A stretch of DNA of 10,966 nucleotides from Eubacterium sp. Its GTDB lineage: Bacteria; Bacillota; Clostridia; Oscillospirales; Acutalibacteraceae. The position numbers were made by a program, and so were the translations under genes. The notes below the pieces were generated by a model that did not search any database, was not told the origin of the DNA, and saw nothing but the letters and a program-made list of their open reading frames with translations. Each line of letters begins with the position of its first letter. Positions within the stretch are counted from its first letter, which is position 1. Positions 1 through 7,707 of this stretch are shown here, piece by piece. The stretch is taken from the NCBI GenBank assembly GCA_029050995.1, contig JAIDLO010000163.1:1-10966 (forward strand). Direction: 5' to 3'.

Positions 1-401
1 AAATAATCGAGCAGCTTCCCGATTTAAAAATTTCGATCGGGAATTTCTGTATGGTAACCACAAACGGCTGGAAAGAGCAGATTAAACTTGCACAAAATAA
101 AAATGTTTATATCGAAAGCGGCGGAATCACATGGCTTTTCAACAGTGAGTTTTATCCGTATCCGTCAGCCATTAAAGCGATTAACGAAGCGGCTGAAATC
201 TGCGGCTTTGACAAGCTGATGTGGGGCAGCGATTATCCGCGCACTATGGTTGAAATAACCTATAAAATGAGCTTTGATTTTATCCTTAAATCAAATAATA
301 TCTCGGAAAATGATAAAGAAAAATTGCTTTATAAAAATGCAAAAGCGTTTTACGGCTTTGAGAATTTAACACCAATTAAACCGATAAAACATATGCTTTA
401 A
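1..401 (+). CDS. Amidohydrolase family 2 protein, 3' end (partial)
   Basis: The frame is open from base 3, so the gene begins before the window and about 132 C-terminal residues are visible. Amidohydrolase-2 (ACMSD-like TIM barrel) enzymes act as metal-dependent decarboxylases or hydrolases. Two family landmarks are visible: a strand resembling 'FPDLKIVIGHLG', here LPDLKISIGNFC (bases 15-50), and the late-barrel WGSDYPRTM motif (about bases 223-249), whose Asp is the usual catalytic/metal residue. In the first landmark the expected His is Asn, so metal binding may be altered. The ATG at base 51 is internal to this open frame and is not the start. The gene ends with TAA just before a terminator and converges on the rhamnosidase gene. 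Substrate cannot be inferred. Family call fairly sure; function unknown. Confidence 0.8.
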   Translation, partial: IIEQLPDLKISIGNFCMVTTNGWKEQIKLAQNKNVYIESGGITWLFNSEFYPYPSAIKAINEAAEICGFDKLMWGSDYPRTMVEITYKMSFDFILKSNNISENDKEKLLYKNAKAFYGFENLTPIKPIKHML

Positions 402-403
402 AA

Positions 404-447
404 ACAAAAACCAAGGTAGTAGATAAACATACTATCTTGGTTTTTTT
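404..447. terminator. Bidirectional intrinsic terminator between convergent genes
   Basis: An 11-bp stem (411-421 with 430-440, one G-T wobble, 8-nt loop) is followed on the + strand by seven T (441-447). On the - strand it is followed by a T-rich run (complement of the A-rich 401-410). It lies 10 bases after the amidohydrolase stop and 20 bases beyond the stop of the convergent rhamnosidase gene, so it can end both transcripts. Confidence 0.85.
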
Positions 448-467
448 AATTCATAATCTTAAATTCA

Positions 468-2663
468 TCAATGTTCTATAATGTATTCTCCGCTTGCAGA
501 AACGGTTTCAGCATTGCTTTTAAGAACTAATTTCCCTTTTGCTTTGTTCGGATAATCAAGGTTAAATATGATTTTATCATTTTCCCGCTTCCACATTACG
601 GAAACTTTGCCAAACACACTATTGAATTCAGCTTTTGCAAAATTCATATCGCTTGGAAAATGCGGTTCAATATTGATTTGATCCGCATTTACTTTTATGC
701 CGCAAATCTGTTCCATAAAGAACGCGCTGAAATTTCCCCAAAAATGATGATTATGAGAAGATAACCCGTCAGATTCCTCAAACCCTTCACATAATGCAGT
801 ATCTCCATTATTGACCCATTGCATATATGACGGACTTGTTGGATTTTTAAGCATTTTCATAGCAGTATCTATTTCGCCGTTTTCAGCTAAAACATGAAAA
901 ATGACTCTGCCGCCAAGCACCCCTGTATCTATGTGATCATCCGTTTCTTTGATTCTTTCAAGCAAAACAGACATTGCGGAATTCAGTTCATCCGCATTGA
1001 TAATGCCATAGTATATGCCCATTGCTTGCGAGGTTTGGCAGTTGCCTGCGAAAGTATAAGTACTTGTATCAAAAAGATGCTTTCTTATATTTTCTCTGAT
1101 AGTCTGCGCAAATTTATTGCAATAGTCACGATTAATACGATCCCCAATTGCGTTAAACAGCTCTGCTGCCTTTTTGGAAATATCATAAGCTTCAATGCTG
1201 TCAGTTAAAATTAACGGTGCTTTCATAGGACTGTGCGGTGCACACCAATCGCCCAGACCGATTGCAAGCAGACCATTCTCATCAAGCCGTGTTTTCAAAT
1301 ATTTAATGTACTTTAAAATGTATGATGAACACGCTTCAAATGCAGAAATATCATTTCGCTTCTGCCAGATCTGATAAGGCAGTTCCGTTATTACACTATC
1401 CCATGCAGGGCCGTTTCCCCAATCAAAGCCCCAGCCTGCTGTTGGTACAATACCGGGCAAAGCACCCTTTTCATTTTGCGCCTTGCAGATTTCAACAAGC
1501 CACTGCTTGTAGTTATCAGTCGGTTCAAAATACAACAATGTATGTGCACTTGAAAGTGCCGCATCTGCTGTCCAACCATTTTTCTCTCTGTGCGGACAAT
1601 CCGTAGGAAAATGATGAAAGTTAGATAAAGTAGAATTAAGGCACATTTTATGCAGCGTGTTCAGCTTTTCATCATCACATTCAAAAGTGCCGACATTACC
1701 CAAATCTGTGTTAAAAACAATATAGGTAAGCAAATCATTTGTTGCCCGATTTTCATTTATACCCTCAACCTTAACATATCTGAAACCATGATAAGTAAAG
1801 CTCGGCTGCCATATATTTTCGCCGTCTTTGCAGATATAAACATCCTGTTGAAAATATTGATCAGCAATATTAGAAAAAGTTGTATTTTCTTTTGAAAATT
1901 TACCATTAACTAAGATTTCGCCGAATGTGAGTGTTATCTTCTGACCTGCTTTTGCATTGATGTTAAGCCTGCACACACCAGATGTATTTATACCAAAATC
2001 ATAAATATATGCCTGATCCTCTTGCCATATTTTTATTGGCTTCAGTTCATCACGAACGGTTATAGGCTTCGCAATGGACAATCTTTTTTCGCCTTTTGGC
2101 GATGAAACTAAAACTGCATTGCTCCACTCCGAGTTTTCTTTCGTGGCATCATAAATCTCGCCGAGACGCAAATCATCAGATCGGATTTTAGAGGGTTTTG
2201 TAAGAACACTTTCATCAGCCTCAATGATTTCCTGTGTGCCGTCTTTATATGTAATTTCAACCGCAAACGCCAATTTAGGAGATGAACGGAAAGCCGCTTT
2301 TTCAAGTTCCCATTGAAATCCGCCGAATGCATTCTGCATACCATTACCCAAAAGGAATTTGAACTCATTTTTCATTACGAGTAAGTCAGTGATATCATAA
2401 TTATCATAAAATACAACATCATCCGAGTTCGTAATATATGGGCTGAGAAAGCCTTTCGTTATGCGGTTTCCGTTTAGAAACAGCTCATAAAAGCCAAGAC
2501 CGCAAACAGTAATTTCAGCCTTTTCAATATCTCCGCTTAAATGAATATCTTTCTTAAACCAAGGGGCAGGAATTCTGTTTTCAAATGTAGAAAAATCCTG
2601 ACTAATACTAATAAACTTGTTTGATAAAACAATTTCTAATCCCCAGCATCTCTCAAAATTCAA
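468..2663 (-). CDS. GH78 alpha-L-rhamnosidase-like glycoside hydrolase
   Basis: Predicted to remove terminal alpha-L-rhamnose from glycans or glycosides by the inverting GH78 mechanism. Residues about 32-110 match the rhamnosidase N-terminal beta-sandwich (WFKKDI, LFLNGNRITKGFLSPY). A second beta domain ends in YHGFRYVKVEG (about 291-301). The (alpha/alpha)6 barrel carries DCPHREKNGWTADA (355-368); D355, E360 and D367 have the same spacing as catalytic residues of characterised GH78 enzymes, E360 being the likely general acid. E626 in LCEGFEE, followed by SSHNHHFWG, fits the general-base region. There is no signal peptide, so the enzyme is probably cytoplasmic and acts on imported oligosaccharides. 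The frame opens at a TTG codon (2663) with no Shine-Dalgarno site, about 20 nt after the predicted transcription start; an in-frame start in the next ~20 codons is possible because the recognisable domain begins near residue 30. Transcribed alone from the promoter at 2690-2717. Confidence 0.87.
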   Translation of the reverse strand: MNFERCWGLEIVLSNKFISISQDFSTFENRIPAPWFKKDIHLSGDIEKAEITVCGLGFYELFLNGNRITKGFLSPYITNSDDVVFYDNYDITDLLVMKNEFKFLLGNGMQNAFGGFQWELEKAAFRSSPKLAFAVEITYKDGTQEIIEADESVLTKPSKIRSDDLRLGEIYDATKENSEWSNAVLVSSPKGEKRLSIAKPITVRDELKPIKIWQEDQAYIYDFGINTSGVCRLNINAKAGQKITLTFGEILVNGKFSKENTTFSNIADQYFQQDVYICKDGENIWQPSFTYHGFRYVKVEGINENRATNDLLTYIVFNTDLGNVGTFECDDEKLNTLHKMCLNSTLSNFHHFPTDCPHREKNGWTADAALSSAHTLLYFEPTDNYKQWLVEICKAQNEKGALPGIVPTAGWGFDWGNGPAWDSVITELPYQIWQKRNDISAFEACSSYILKYIKYLKTRLDENGLLAIGLGDWCAPHSPMKAPLILTDSIEAYDISKKAAELFNAIGDRINRDYCNKFAQTIRENIRKHLFDTSTYTFAGNCQTSQAMGIYYGIINADELNSAMSVLLERIKETDDHIDTGVLGGRVIFHVLAENGEIDTAMKMLKNPTSPSYMQWVNNGDTALCEGFEESDGLSSHNHHFWGNFSAFFMEQICGIKVNADQINIEPHFPSDMNFAKAEFNSVFGKVSVMWKRENDKIIFNLDYPNKAKGKLVLKSNAETVSASGEYIIEH

Positions 2664-2696
2664 TATAATTAATTTGTGTCAATAAATTAATTATAT
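2663..2696. repeat. Perfect 13-bp inverted repeat over the rhamnosidase -10 and start (candidate operator)
   Basis: ATATAATTAATTT (2663-2675) and AAATTAATTATAT (2684-2696) are exact inverted copies separated by 8 bp. The distal arm contains the -10 hexamer and the proximal arm abuts the TTG start. The promoter arm lies upstream of the predicted transcription start, so the dyad cannot form as an RNA hairpin in that transcript. A DNA binding site for a repressor that occludes the polymerase is the simplest reading. AT-rich DNA makes some symmetry likely by chance, but 13 of 13 is long. Confidence 0.5.
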
Positions 2697-2717
2697 CATA
2701 AGAAAAAATTAATTCAA
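2690..2717 (-). promoter_or_regulatory. Sigma-A-type promoter of the rhamnosidase gene
   Basis: On the - strand, TTGAAT (2717-2712), a 16-bp spacer and a perfect TATAAT (2695-2690). Predicted transcription start is near 2683, giving a very short leader of about 20 nt to the TTG at 2663. The -10 lies inside the long dyad 2663-2696 and the -35 overlaps the palindrome 2713-2724. Confidence 0.7.
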
Positions 2718-2724
2718 TATTGAA
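2713..2724. promoter_or_regulatory. 12-bp perfect palindrome overlapping the rhamnosidase -35
   Basis: TTCAATATTGAA is fully self-complementary and shares five of the six -35 bases (2713-2717). A second protein-binding site, or a chance AT-rich palindrome. Confidence 0.35.
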
Positions 2725-2754
2725 CCAACTTTGCACTTAACAGATTTTTTCACT

Positions 2755-2799
2755 TTAATATGATAAAGCTGTATCGCAAATAGATTGTGATACAGCTTT
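2755..2799 (-). terminator. Terminator hairpin at the end of the LicD operon
   Basis: A 15-bp stem (2765-2779 with 2785-2799, one G-T pair, 5-nt loop) lies 20 bases past the stop of the last operon gene. On the - strand the stem ends in TTT and continues ATCATATT, so the U-tract is imperfect. The stem length makes it a likely terminator, perhaps a leaky one, and it insulates the operon from the rhamnosidase promoter just beyond. Confidence 0.65.
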
Positions 2800-2818
2800 C
2801 TTTCATTACATAATACTA

Positions 2819-3934
2819 TTAGATTTCCGGTAAAACATTTTCTTCCTCTTCTACACTTTCAGCAGGGCTGTAAAATGTTCGTTCAAATTCACGGAACATT
2901 CTTGTAATCGGAAGACGAATAACACCTCTGAGATATCTTTCTCTGCTCGCAAATCTGGTAAGCGAACGATTTATTCTGAAATATTCATCATTCTTTCTTC
3001 TGAATTCACTGTAGGTTATAACCTCGCTGGCAATAACATTTTCATTAACAACATCAGCATTCGGGTTAAATCCTGCACTGATTCCCAAACAGAACCAAAG
3101 ATATAATTCAATTTCTTTCGGCACAGGAAACTGCCTTCCGTTTATCGTTACAGTTGATAACTCGTCATAAAGGAATGCAGGGATTTGTTTGCCGTTAATG
3201 ACAAGCATCGGCAATTTTCTGCGAACAATTGAATAATCATCATAATTTGACAATTCGCTCATTTTCATGCCTTCCTCGGTACTTCTCTTTTCCTCAAAGG
3301 CATTTTTTATAATTGGTAAAATATTGCTTGGATTTATTTCGTGCTCTTCAAGATATGCATAATAATCGTCAAAGTTGATTTTTGCATCATTATAAGAAAG
3401 CCACTTTTCCAATACCTGGCTGCCAACCTTCAATTCGCCGAATAAATCGCGGCGGATTTTCATTAATGCGCAAGGAACAAGATTTTTATAAAGCACACGG
3501 AAGCTGTTTGATCTGCATTTCCAGGCAATCTGAAGCTTGCGTGCCTTGGCTTTATTTGGATTGTCATACTTATTCTGCCTTAAATGAATATTAACGCGAA
3601 TGCATTTGTTAACTGCCTGATATGGTTTTCTTAAATTCATATAAAAAGAATTTGTGTTCAGATATCGAGCAACAAATGCCCTTTTATTCTTTGTATTGGA
3701 TATGCTTTCAAAGTATCTTCCTTCCTTTGAAAAGCCTTCCATAACCTTGTAGAATTTTCTGATGTTTTCAGTATCCATAGAAATATTGGCTTCGTAACTG
3801 CCGCTTTTTATACTGTTTGAAAGATAACCATCACGAGCAATCGTACCCTCAACGCAATATTCTATGTTATTTTCTTTACATATATCATCAATTTCTTCCA
3901 GCAGTTCAAAAACTGCTTCACTAATATCTCTCAT
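2819..3934 (-). CDS. LicD-like protein lacking the catalytic Asp motif (probable pseudoenzyme)
   Basis: A 371-residue paralogue of the LicD protein encoded just before it. The first ~67 residues of the two align without gaps: IDDICKENNIEY against LDDICRKNDIIY, ending TENIRKFYKVMEG against TRENWLKLEKVLEN. At residues 45-50, where the partner has WDDDID, this protein has GSYEAN, and AGGTALG (29-35) is VEGTIAR here. The later INGRQFPVPKEIELYL segment (about 264-279) resembles the LicD region just before 'YGD', but the YGD itself reads LGI. The metal-binding acids of a nucleotidyltransferase fold are therefore missing, while the frame is intact and long. The TAA of the upstream gene directly abutts this ATG, with GGTGGA as ribosome site inside the upstream gene, so the two are translationally coupled. 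Inference: a structural, regulatory or acceptor-binding partner of the intact LicD; a changed activity is also possible. Confidence 0.72.
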   Translation of the reverse strand: MRDISEAVFELLEEIDDICKENNIEYCVEGTIARDGYLSNSIKSGSYEANISMDTENIRKFYKVMEGFSKEGRYFESISNTKNKRAFVARYLNTNSFYMNLRKPYQAVNKCIRVNIHLRQNKYDNPNKAKARKLQIAWKCRSNSFRVLYKNLVPCALMKIRRDLFGELKVGSQVLEKWLSYNDAKINFDDYYAYLEEHEINPSNILPIIKNAFEEKRSTEEGMKMSELSNYDDYSIVRRKLPMLVINGKQIPAFLYDELSTVTINGRQFPVPKEIELYLWFCLGISAGFNPNADVVNENVIASEVITYSEFRRKNDEYFRINRSLTRFASRERYLRGVIRLPITRMFREFERTFYSPAESVEEEENVLPEI

Positions 3935-5557
3935 TTATTCCACCATCATAAATTCTTTATTGCCTGTTTTTTTGTAAATATCAAGGAGCATCATACCATT
4001 TCGGGTATTATTATGCGCAGCGGCATATGCTTCGTTTGCCTGCTCTGTTTCTCCGCAATAGTAATGGCAGTCGCCAAGAAGCTTGAACAGCTCGCCATCA
4101 TTCGTGCTCTCGATTTCCTTTTCCAATTCAGCTTTCAGCTGATTGAGCTGATCAGAGCTATCTTTTGCTTGCTCCAGCTTAATTGTATAAAGGTTTCTTT
4201 TATAAAGAATATTATTTTTGAATTCATCACTTATTTCAGCTAATTCTTCGCCGGCACCCTGAATGTCATCATAATCATAAATGCATTGAGAAACATTTCT
4301 GAAACGGCGTGCAAGCTCAATAAGCTTTAACATTTTAGAATCTTTAAACTCAATACCATTCAGCTGATATCTGGTAGACAAAGCAATTACCTTTGAATAT
4401 AAGCCTTTAAGCAATAAGCTTAAGAAATAAGGATATATTCTTTCTTCATCAACACGGATAATTTCATAATATTTTTTGGATGAAGGAGAGAACAGGAAGC
4501 TGTCTATAGAATTATAGAATAAATCTATTGCTTTCCAATCTCTGTTCTTTACAGCTGTTTTGATTTTTTCTGTGTTTTCATCCCATAAAATATTTAATTC
4601 ATCCTCTAAAAACAAGCGCTTAAGCTCAAGTCTGCTTTTTACATACTGCTCACGCTTAATGAGCGTTTTCATTAAGCGGCGCTTATTCTTTTTATAGGCT
4701 TTAAAGATTGAAGGTCTGTCCAATCTCTGCATATAGTCATTTACATAAACTTCAAACGGAGTGGTTAAATCCATAAATGAATTATGCGTAACCTGCTCAT
4801 TAGCCTCAGGAATATACATCCATGTATCGCCATAGGCAATTCGGAAAATTTCCTCAGCATGCTCTGCTACATAGAATTCCCTGTCTTCAAACAATTGCAG
4901 TCTTGGGGTGCCGAACATTCTCTTATCATACATCAATATACGCAGACCCCAACGCATACAAAATACTTCGCAATCCTCTTCGGAATACTGGAAAAGTATA
5001 TTTTCTAATTTTTTCAGCGTAGCCTTCAGACCGATTTTCTTGCTCATTTTGTAATAATGATTATAAAGCTTATAATCAAAATACGAATCAGGATTAATAA
5101 CACCTCTGTTTACAACAAAATAAGGCGTAATTAACTCGGTATAGACAAGCAAATGTCTTTTAAAATTATCCTTTTCCTTTTCATCAATCGGCATTGGATC
5201 CATAATAAGCATCTCAATATGCTGTCCGGCAGCTTTACCGCACAGCATCTGGGATCTGTATATTAATGTTGTATTGCAATTGACATATCTTGGGATAGGA
5301 TTGCAATAGTAATCGGTATTGTTCATCGTAACAATACTGCGGCTTTCAAGATTGGTGTTCTCAAGAACCTTTTCAAGCTTGAGCCAATTCTCTCTCGTAA
5401 TATATAAATCTATATCATCATCCCAGGGAAGGAATCCCTGGTTTCTGACTGCACCAAGTGCAGTTCCGCCGGCAAGATAGTATATTATATCATTTTTTCT
5501 GCAAATATCATCCAGCTCGATAAGCATCTCATAAAGATTGCTTTGTACCTCATTCAT
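3935..5557 (-). CDS. LicD family phosphotransferase with long helical C-terminal extension
   Basis: LicD proteins transfer a phospho-head group (classically phosphocholine) from a CDP carrier to a surface glycan, on the inner face of the membrane. All hallmarks are present: AGGTALGAVR (29-38), then GFLPWDDDID (41-50) with the metal-binding Asp cluster, a further acidic strand LIMDPMP (117-123, where typical LicD has DIFPLD), and YGDTWMYIP (242-250). A standard LicD domain ends near residue 270. Here another ~270 residues follow, rich in charged helices, with a TPR-like segment near the end (about 490-535: GDCHYYCGETEQANEAYAAA). No membrane segment or signal peptide is seen. The ATG at 5557 is supported by GGAGAG 11 nt upstream (rather far) and by gapless N-terminal alignment with its paralogue. 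It follows the dehydrogenase gene by 18 bases and abuts the paralogue. The transferred group and acceptor are unknown. Confidence 0.88.
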   Translation of the reverse strand: MNEVQSNLYEMLIELDDICRKNDIIYYLAGGTALGAVRNQGFLPWDDDIDLYITRENWLKLEKVLENTNLESRSIVTMNNTDYYCNPIPRYVNCNTTLIYRSQMLCGKAAGQHIEMLIMDPMPIDEKEKDNFKRHLLVYTELITPYFVVNRGVINPDSYFDYKLYNHYYKMSKKIGLKATLKKLENILFQYSEEDCEVFCMRWGLRILMYDKRMFGTPRLQLFEDREFYVAEHAEEIFRIAYGDTWMYIPEANEQVTHNSFMDLTTPFEVYVNDYMQRLDRPSIFKAYKKNKRRLMKTLIKREQYVKSRLELKRLFLEDELNILWDENTEKIKTAVKNRDWKAIDLFYNSIDSFLFSPSSKKYYEIIRVDEERIYPYFLSLLLKGLYSKVIALSTRYQLNGIEFKDSKMLKLIELARRFRNVSQCIYDYDDIQGAGEELAEISDEFKNNILYKRNLYTIKLEQAKDSSDQLNQLKAELEKEIESTNDGELFKLLGDCHYYCGETEQANEAYAAAHNNTRNGMMLLDIYKKTGNKEFMMVE

Positions 5558-5575
5558 CTGTTCTTTTACTCTCCG

Positions 5576-6517
5576 TTATAACCAATATCTTTCTGTTGGG
5601 CCCATAGTTAATTTTTCATCTTCAACATCTGAAAATTCATTATAAAGCATTGCTGCTGCATAAATATCATGGAGTGACATACCAACATAATATGCTAAAA
5701 TTCTTTCATCATCATTTTCTCTTCCGGGCTTCTCGCCGCGTAAAACTTCTGATGTTTCTGCAAAGCTCTTGAATTCATTAAAATACTTGAAGCCTGAAAC
5801 CTGTGCAGTATCGTCTCCGTAAACCTTATCAAAATCACGGTCACAATTCTGGAATCCGCGCAAATGCACAGGAAGAACAAGGCAGCCCTTTTTGAACCAA
5901 TCAAGCTCGCCGATAAAGTCTTCCGTATAAGTAATACTTGAAATGACAACATCGCTGCCCTTGATGATTTCTTCTGTAGTATCTACAATTTCAAACTCAA
6001 CATTCGTATATCTCTTGAAACGCTCAACCATTTTTTCAGCGTGGTCTTTGTATTTCAATAACTTGATATGCATAGGTCTGTCTTTAAAGTGTGCAAGTGT
6101 AACCTCTAATGTAGCAACACCGATATTGCCAAAGCCCATAATACCAATTTCTTTGAAATCCTTTACTGCGTAAAGCTCTATAGCATGAGCTGCAGCAGCA
6201 CCTGTTCTCATAGCCGTAATCATATTGGCATCCATAATTGCCTTAAGCGTTCCAGTTTTGTAATCATAAAGCAGAAGCTGGCTTTCAAGAGAAGGTGTTC
6301 TGCCCAAGAATCTGTTAACAACTTTAACACCCATTACATCTGCCATAGGAATAATACTTGGCATTGTGTTGAAATATGTTCCGTTTTCCATATGAATGCT
6401 TGTTTTAGCAGGCATAATGAATTTATCTTTATTCTTTAAAACAGTGTCAACCCATTCATACCATAAGTTCGGATCGAGATTTAAGTCTTCAATCATTTTA
6501 TGTGTAATAATTTTCAT
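5576..6517 (-). CDS. Ornithine cyclodeaminase / mu-crystallin family NAD(P)-dependent enzyme
   Basis: 313 residues, the usual length for the family, which includes ornithine cyclodeaminase, alanine and N-alkyl-amino-acid dehydrogenases, ketimine reductases and SbnB-type synthases. Visible landmarks are GVKVVN (63-68, with the conserved Lys65), AMRTGAAAA (102-110, with the substrate-binding Arg104), a Rossmann dinucleotide loop GFGNIG (128-133), and VYGDDTAQ (232-239) at the position of the catalytic Asp. The start has GAGGAGAG 9 nt upstream. It lies 37 bases after the aminotransferase gene and 18 bases before licD, so it is firmly inside the operon. Context suggests it reduces an imine/keto acid or oxidises an amino acid while making the head group activated by the LicC-like enzyme. 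The specific reaction cannot be read from sequence; calling it an ornithine cyclodeaminase would be over-precise. Confidence 0.85.
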   Translation of the reverse strand: MKIITHKMIEDLNLDPNLWYEWVDTVLKNKDKFIMPAKTSIHMENGTYFNTMPSIIPMADVMGVKVVNRFLGRTPSLESQLLLYDYKTGTLKAIMDANMITAMRTGAAAAHAIELYAVKDFKEIGIMGFGNIGVATLEVTLAHFKDRPMHIKLLKYKDHAEKMVERFKRYTNVEFEIVDTTEEIIKGSDVVISSITYTEDFIGELDWFKKGCLVLPVHLRGFQNCDRDFDKVYGDDTAQVSGFKYFNEFKSFAETSEVLRGEKPGRENDDERILAYYVGMSLHDIYAAAMLYNEFSDVEDEKLTMGPTERYWL

Positions 6518-6554
6518 AGCTGATAACTCTCCTCAATGTATTATTTGAAATTGC

Positions 6555-7631
6555 TTAGAATAAAATTCCTCTTTTTTCTAAATCCTTAAGTGCATTTACA
6601 AGCGTTTCGTTATCCTCAATTGTAAGCGCACCGATGTGACCGACACGGAATACCTTATCTTTAAGCTCGCCGCCGTTCGGGCAAACCCAGATGTTATATT
6701 CATCCTTTAAAATAAGGAAAATATCATTTGCAGATGCACCCTTCGGAGCAAGCGGCGTTACTGCATTTGACAGTGAATTGGATACAATTTCCAACGGTAA
6801 ATCCTTAATACGATTTCTGAAATCCTCTGCTAGAGCAGCGATTTTAGCGCGTTCACTGTCTACGCCACCATTTTCTTTAATATTCTTAAGTCTTTTATTG
6901 ATTTGTCTTAAAATAGAAACAGCAGGTGTAAACGGCGTTTGTCCTCTTTCGCCATTGCTCAGAGCGCTCTTCAAATCAAAGTACATAGATTTCACATTGT
7001 TGCCTTCAACGCGTTTTACAGCCTTTTCACTTAAAACGATTACTGATATTCCGGGCGGGCAGGCTAAAGCCTTTTGTGAACCTGTTATCATAACATCAAC
7101 ATTGTTCTTTGCCAAATCTATTTCGTCTGCAAGGAAAGAGCTTATTGCGTCAACAACGAAGAACATTCCATTCTTTTTGCAGAACTCTCCAAGCATGTCC
7201 AAATCATAGTGAACACCTGTTGAGGTTTCGTGAATGTTAACAACAAGACCTGTGTAGCCCTTGTTATCATACTGATATAACTCATCATATGTGAGTGCTT
7301 TTCCGAACTCCAGATTGATATCTGTATGCTTTATATCGTGAATATCACAAATCTGTGAAAAACGCTGACCGAAGCCACCGCCGACAATAACAAGAACATT
7401 ATCATTCTCATCAAATGTATTCATAACTACAGCTTCCATTGATGCTGTACCTGAGCCTGTAATGAATACTGTTCTTGCATTTTCGCCTGCGTTTGTAAAT
7501 TCAAGCATCAGCTTTTCATTTTCTTTCATTATTTCTGAGAATTCAGCCGTACGAAAATATGGTACCTGTTCAGCACCTATTGCTCTTACTGAATCTTCAC
7601 TTTGTACCGGTCCAACAGTAAAATTAATCAT
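6555..7631 (-). CDS. Class V PLP-dependent aminotransferase (AGXT/PhnW-like)
   Basis: 358 residues, full length for fold-type I class V aminotransferases of the alanine-glyoxylate / serine-pyruvate / 2-aminoethylphosphonate group. The order of motifs is canonical: N-terminal FTVGPVQ (4-10), YFRTAEF (25-31), phosphate-binding GSGTAS (59-64), HETSTGV (134-140), VDAISSF (160-166, with Asp161 contacting the pyridine nitrogen), TGSQKALACPPG (183-194, with Lys187 as the Schiff-base lysine), TPAVS (235-239), and FRVGHIG (328-334) with the carboxylate-binding Arg329. The start has GGAG 7 nt upstream. A terminator-like hairpin lies between the nucleotidyltransferase gene and this one. The SQKALACPPG form is closer to AGXT-type enzymes than to classical PhnW, whose motif reads SSANKCIQGVPG. 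Substrate not determined; in context it probably installs the amino group of the transferred moiety. Confidence 0.88.
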   Translation of the reverse strand: MINFTVGPVQSEDSVRAIGAEQVPYFRTAEFSEIMKENEKLMLEFTNAGENARTVFITGSGTASMEAVVMNTFDENDNVLVIVGGGFGQRFSQICDIHDIKHTDINLEFGKALTYDELYQYDNKGYTGLVVNIHETSTGVHYDLDMLGEFCKKNGMFFVVDAISSFLADEIDLAKNNVDVMITGSQKALACPPGISVIVLSEKAVKRVEGNNVKSMYFDLKSALSNGERGQTPFTPAVSILRQINKRLKNIKENGGVDSERAKIAALAEDFRNRIKDLPLEIVSNSLSNAVTPLAPKGASANDIFLILKDEYNIWVCPNGGELKDKVFRVGHIGALTIEDNETLVNALKDLEKRGILF

Positions 7632-7655
7632 GGTTAAACTCCTTTTTTATATTCC

Positions 7656-7695
7656 AAAAATTGGGCGTTATCGCCATTATGCCAATTACGCCCAA
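7656..7695 (-). terminator. Terminator-like hairpin inside the operon (attenuator or polarity element)
   Basis: On the - strand, ACGCCCAA-type arms pair over 8 bp (7661-7668 with 7688-7695, GC-rich core, 19-nt loop), followed directly by five T (7660-7656). It sits between the nucleotidyltransferase stop (7708) and the aminotransferase ribosome site (GGAG, near 7640). It could lower expression of the four downstream genes relative to the first, or act as an RNA-stabilising 3' end. The loop is large, so strength is uncertain. Confidence 0.5.
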
Positions 7696-7707
7696 AAGTT
7701 ATTTATA

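Noticed and set aside
1322..1895. Open frames on both strands inside the rhamnosidase gene
   Set aside because: Out-of-frame shadows of the GH78 barrel region; the sense frame carries the catalytic motif without interruption.
2677..2682. TTGACA on the - strand as a -35 for the rhamnosidase gene
   Set aside because: No acceptable -10 lies 16-18 bp downstream (it would fall inside the coding region as ATTTTG); the TTGAAT-N16-TATAAT just upstream is better.
6691..7209. 172-codon open frame on the + strand
   Set aside because: It is fully antisense to the class V aminotransferase, whose motifs are complete; it has no ribosome site and no family motifs.
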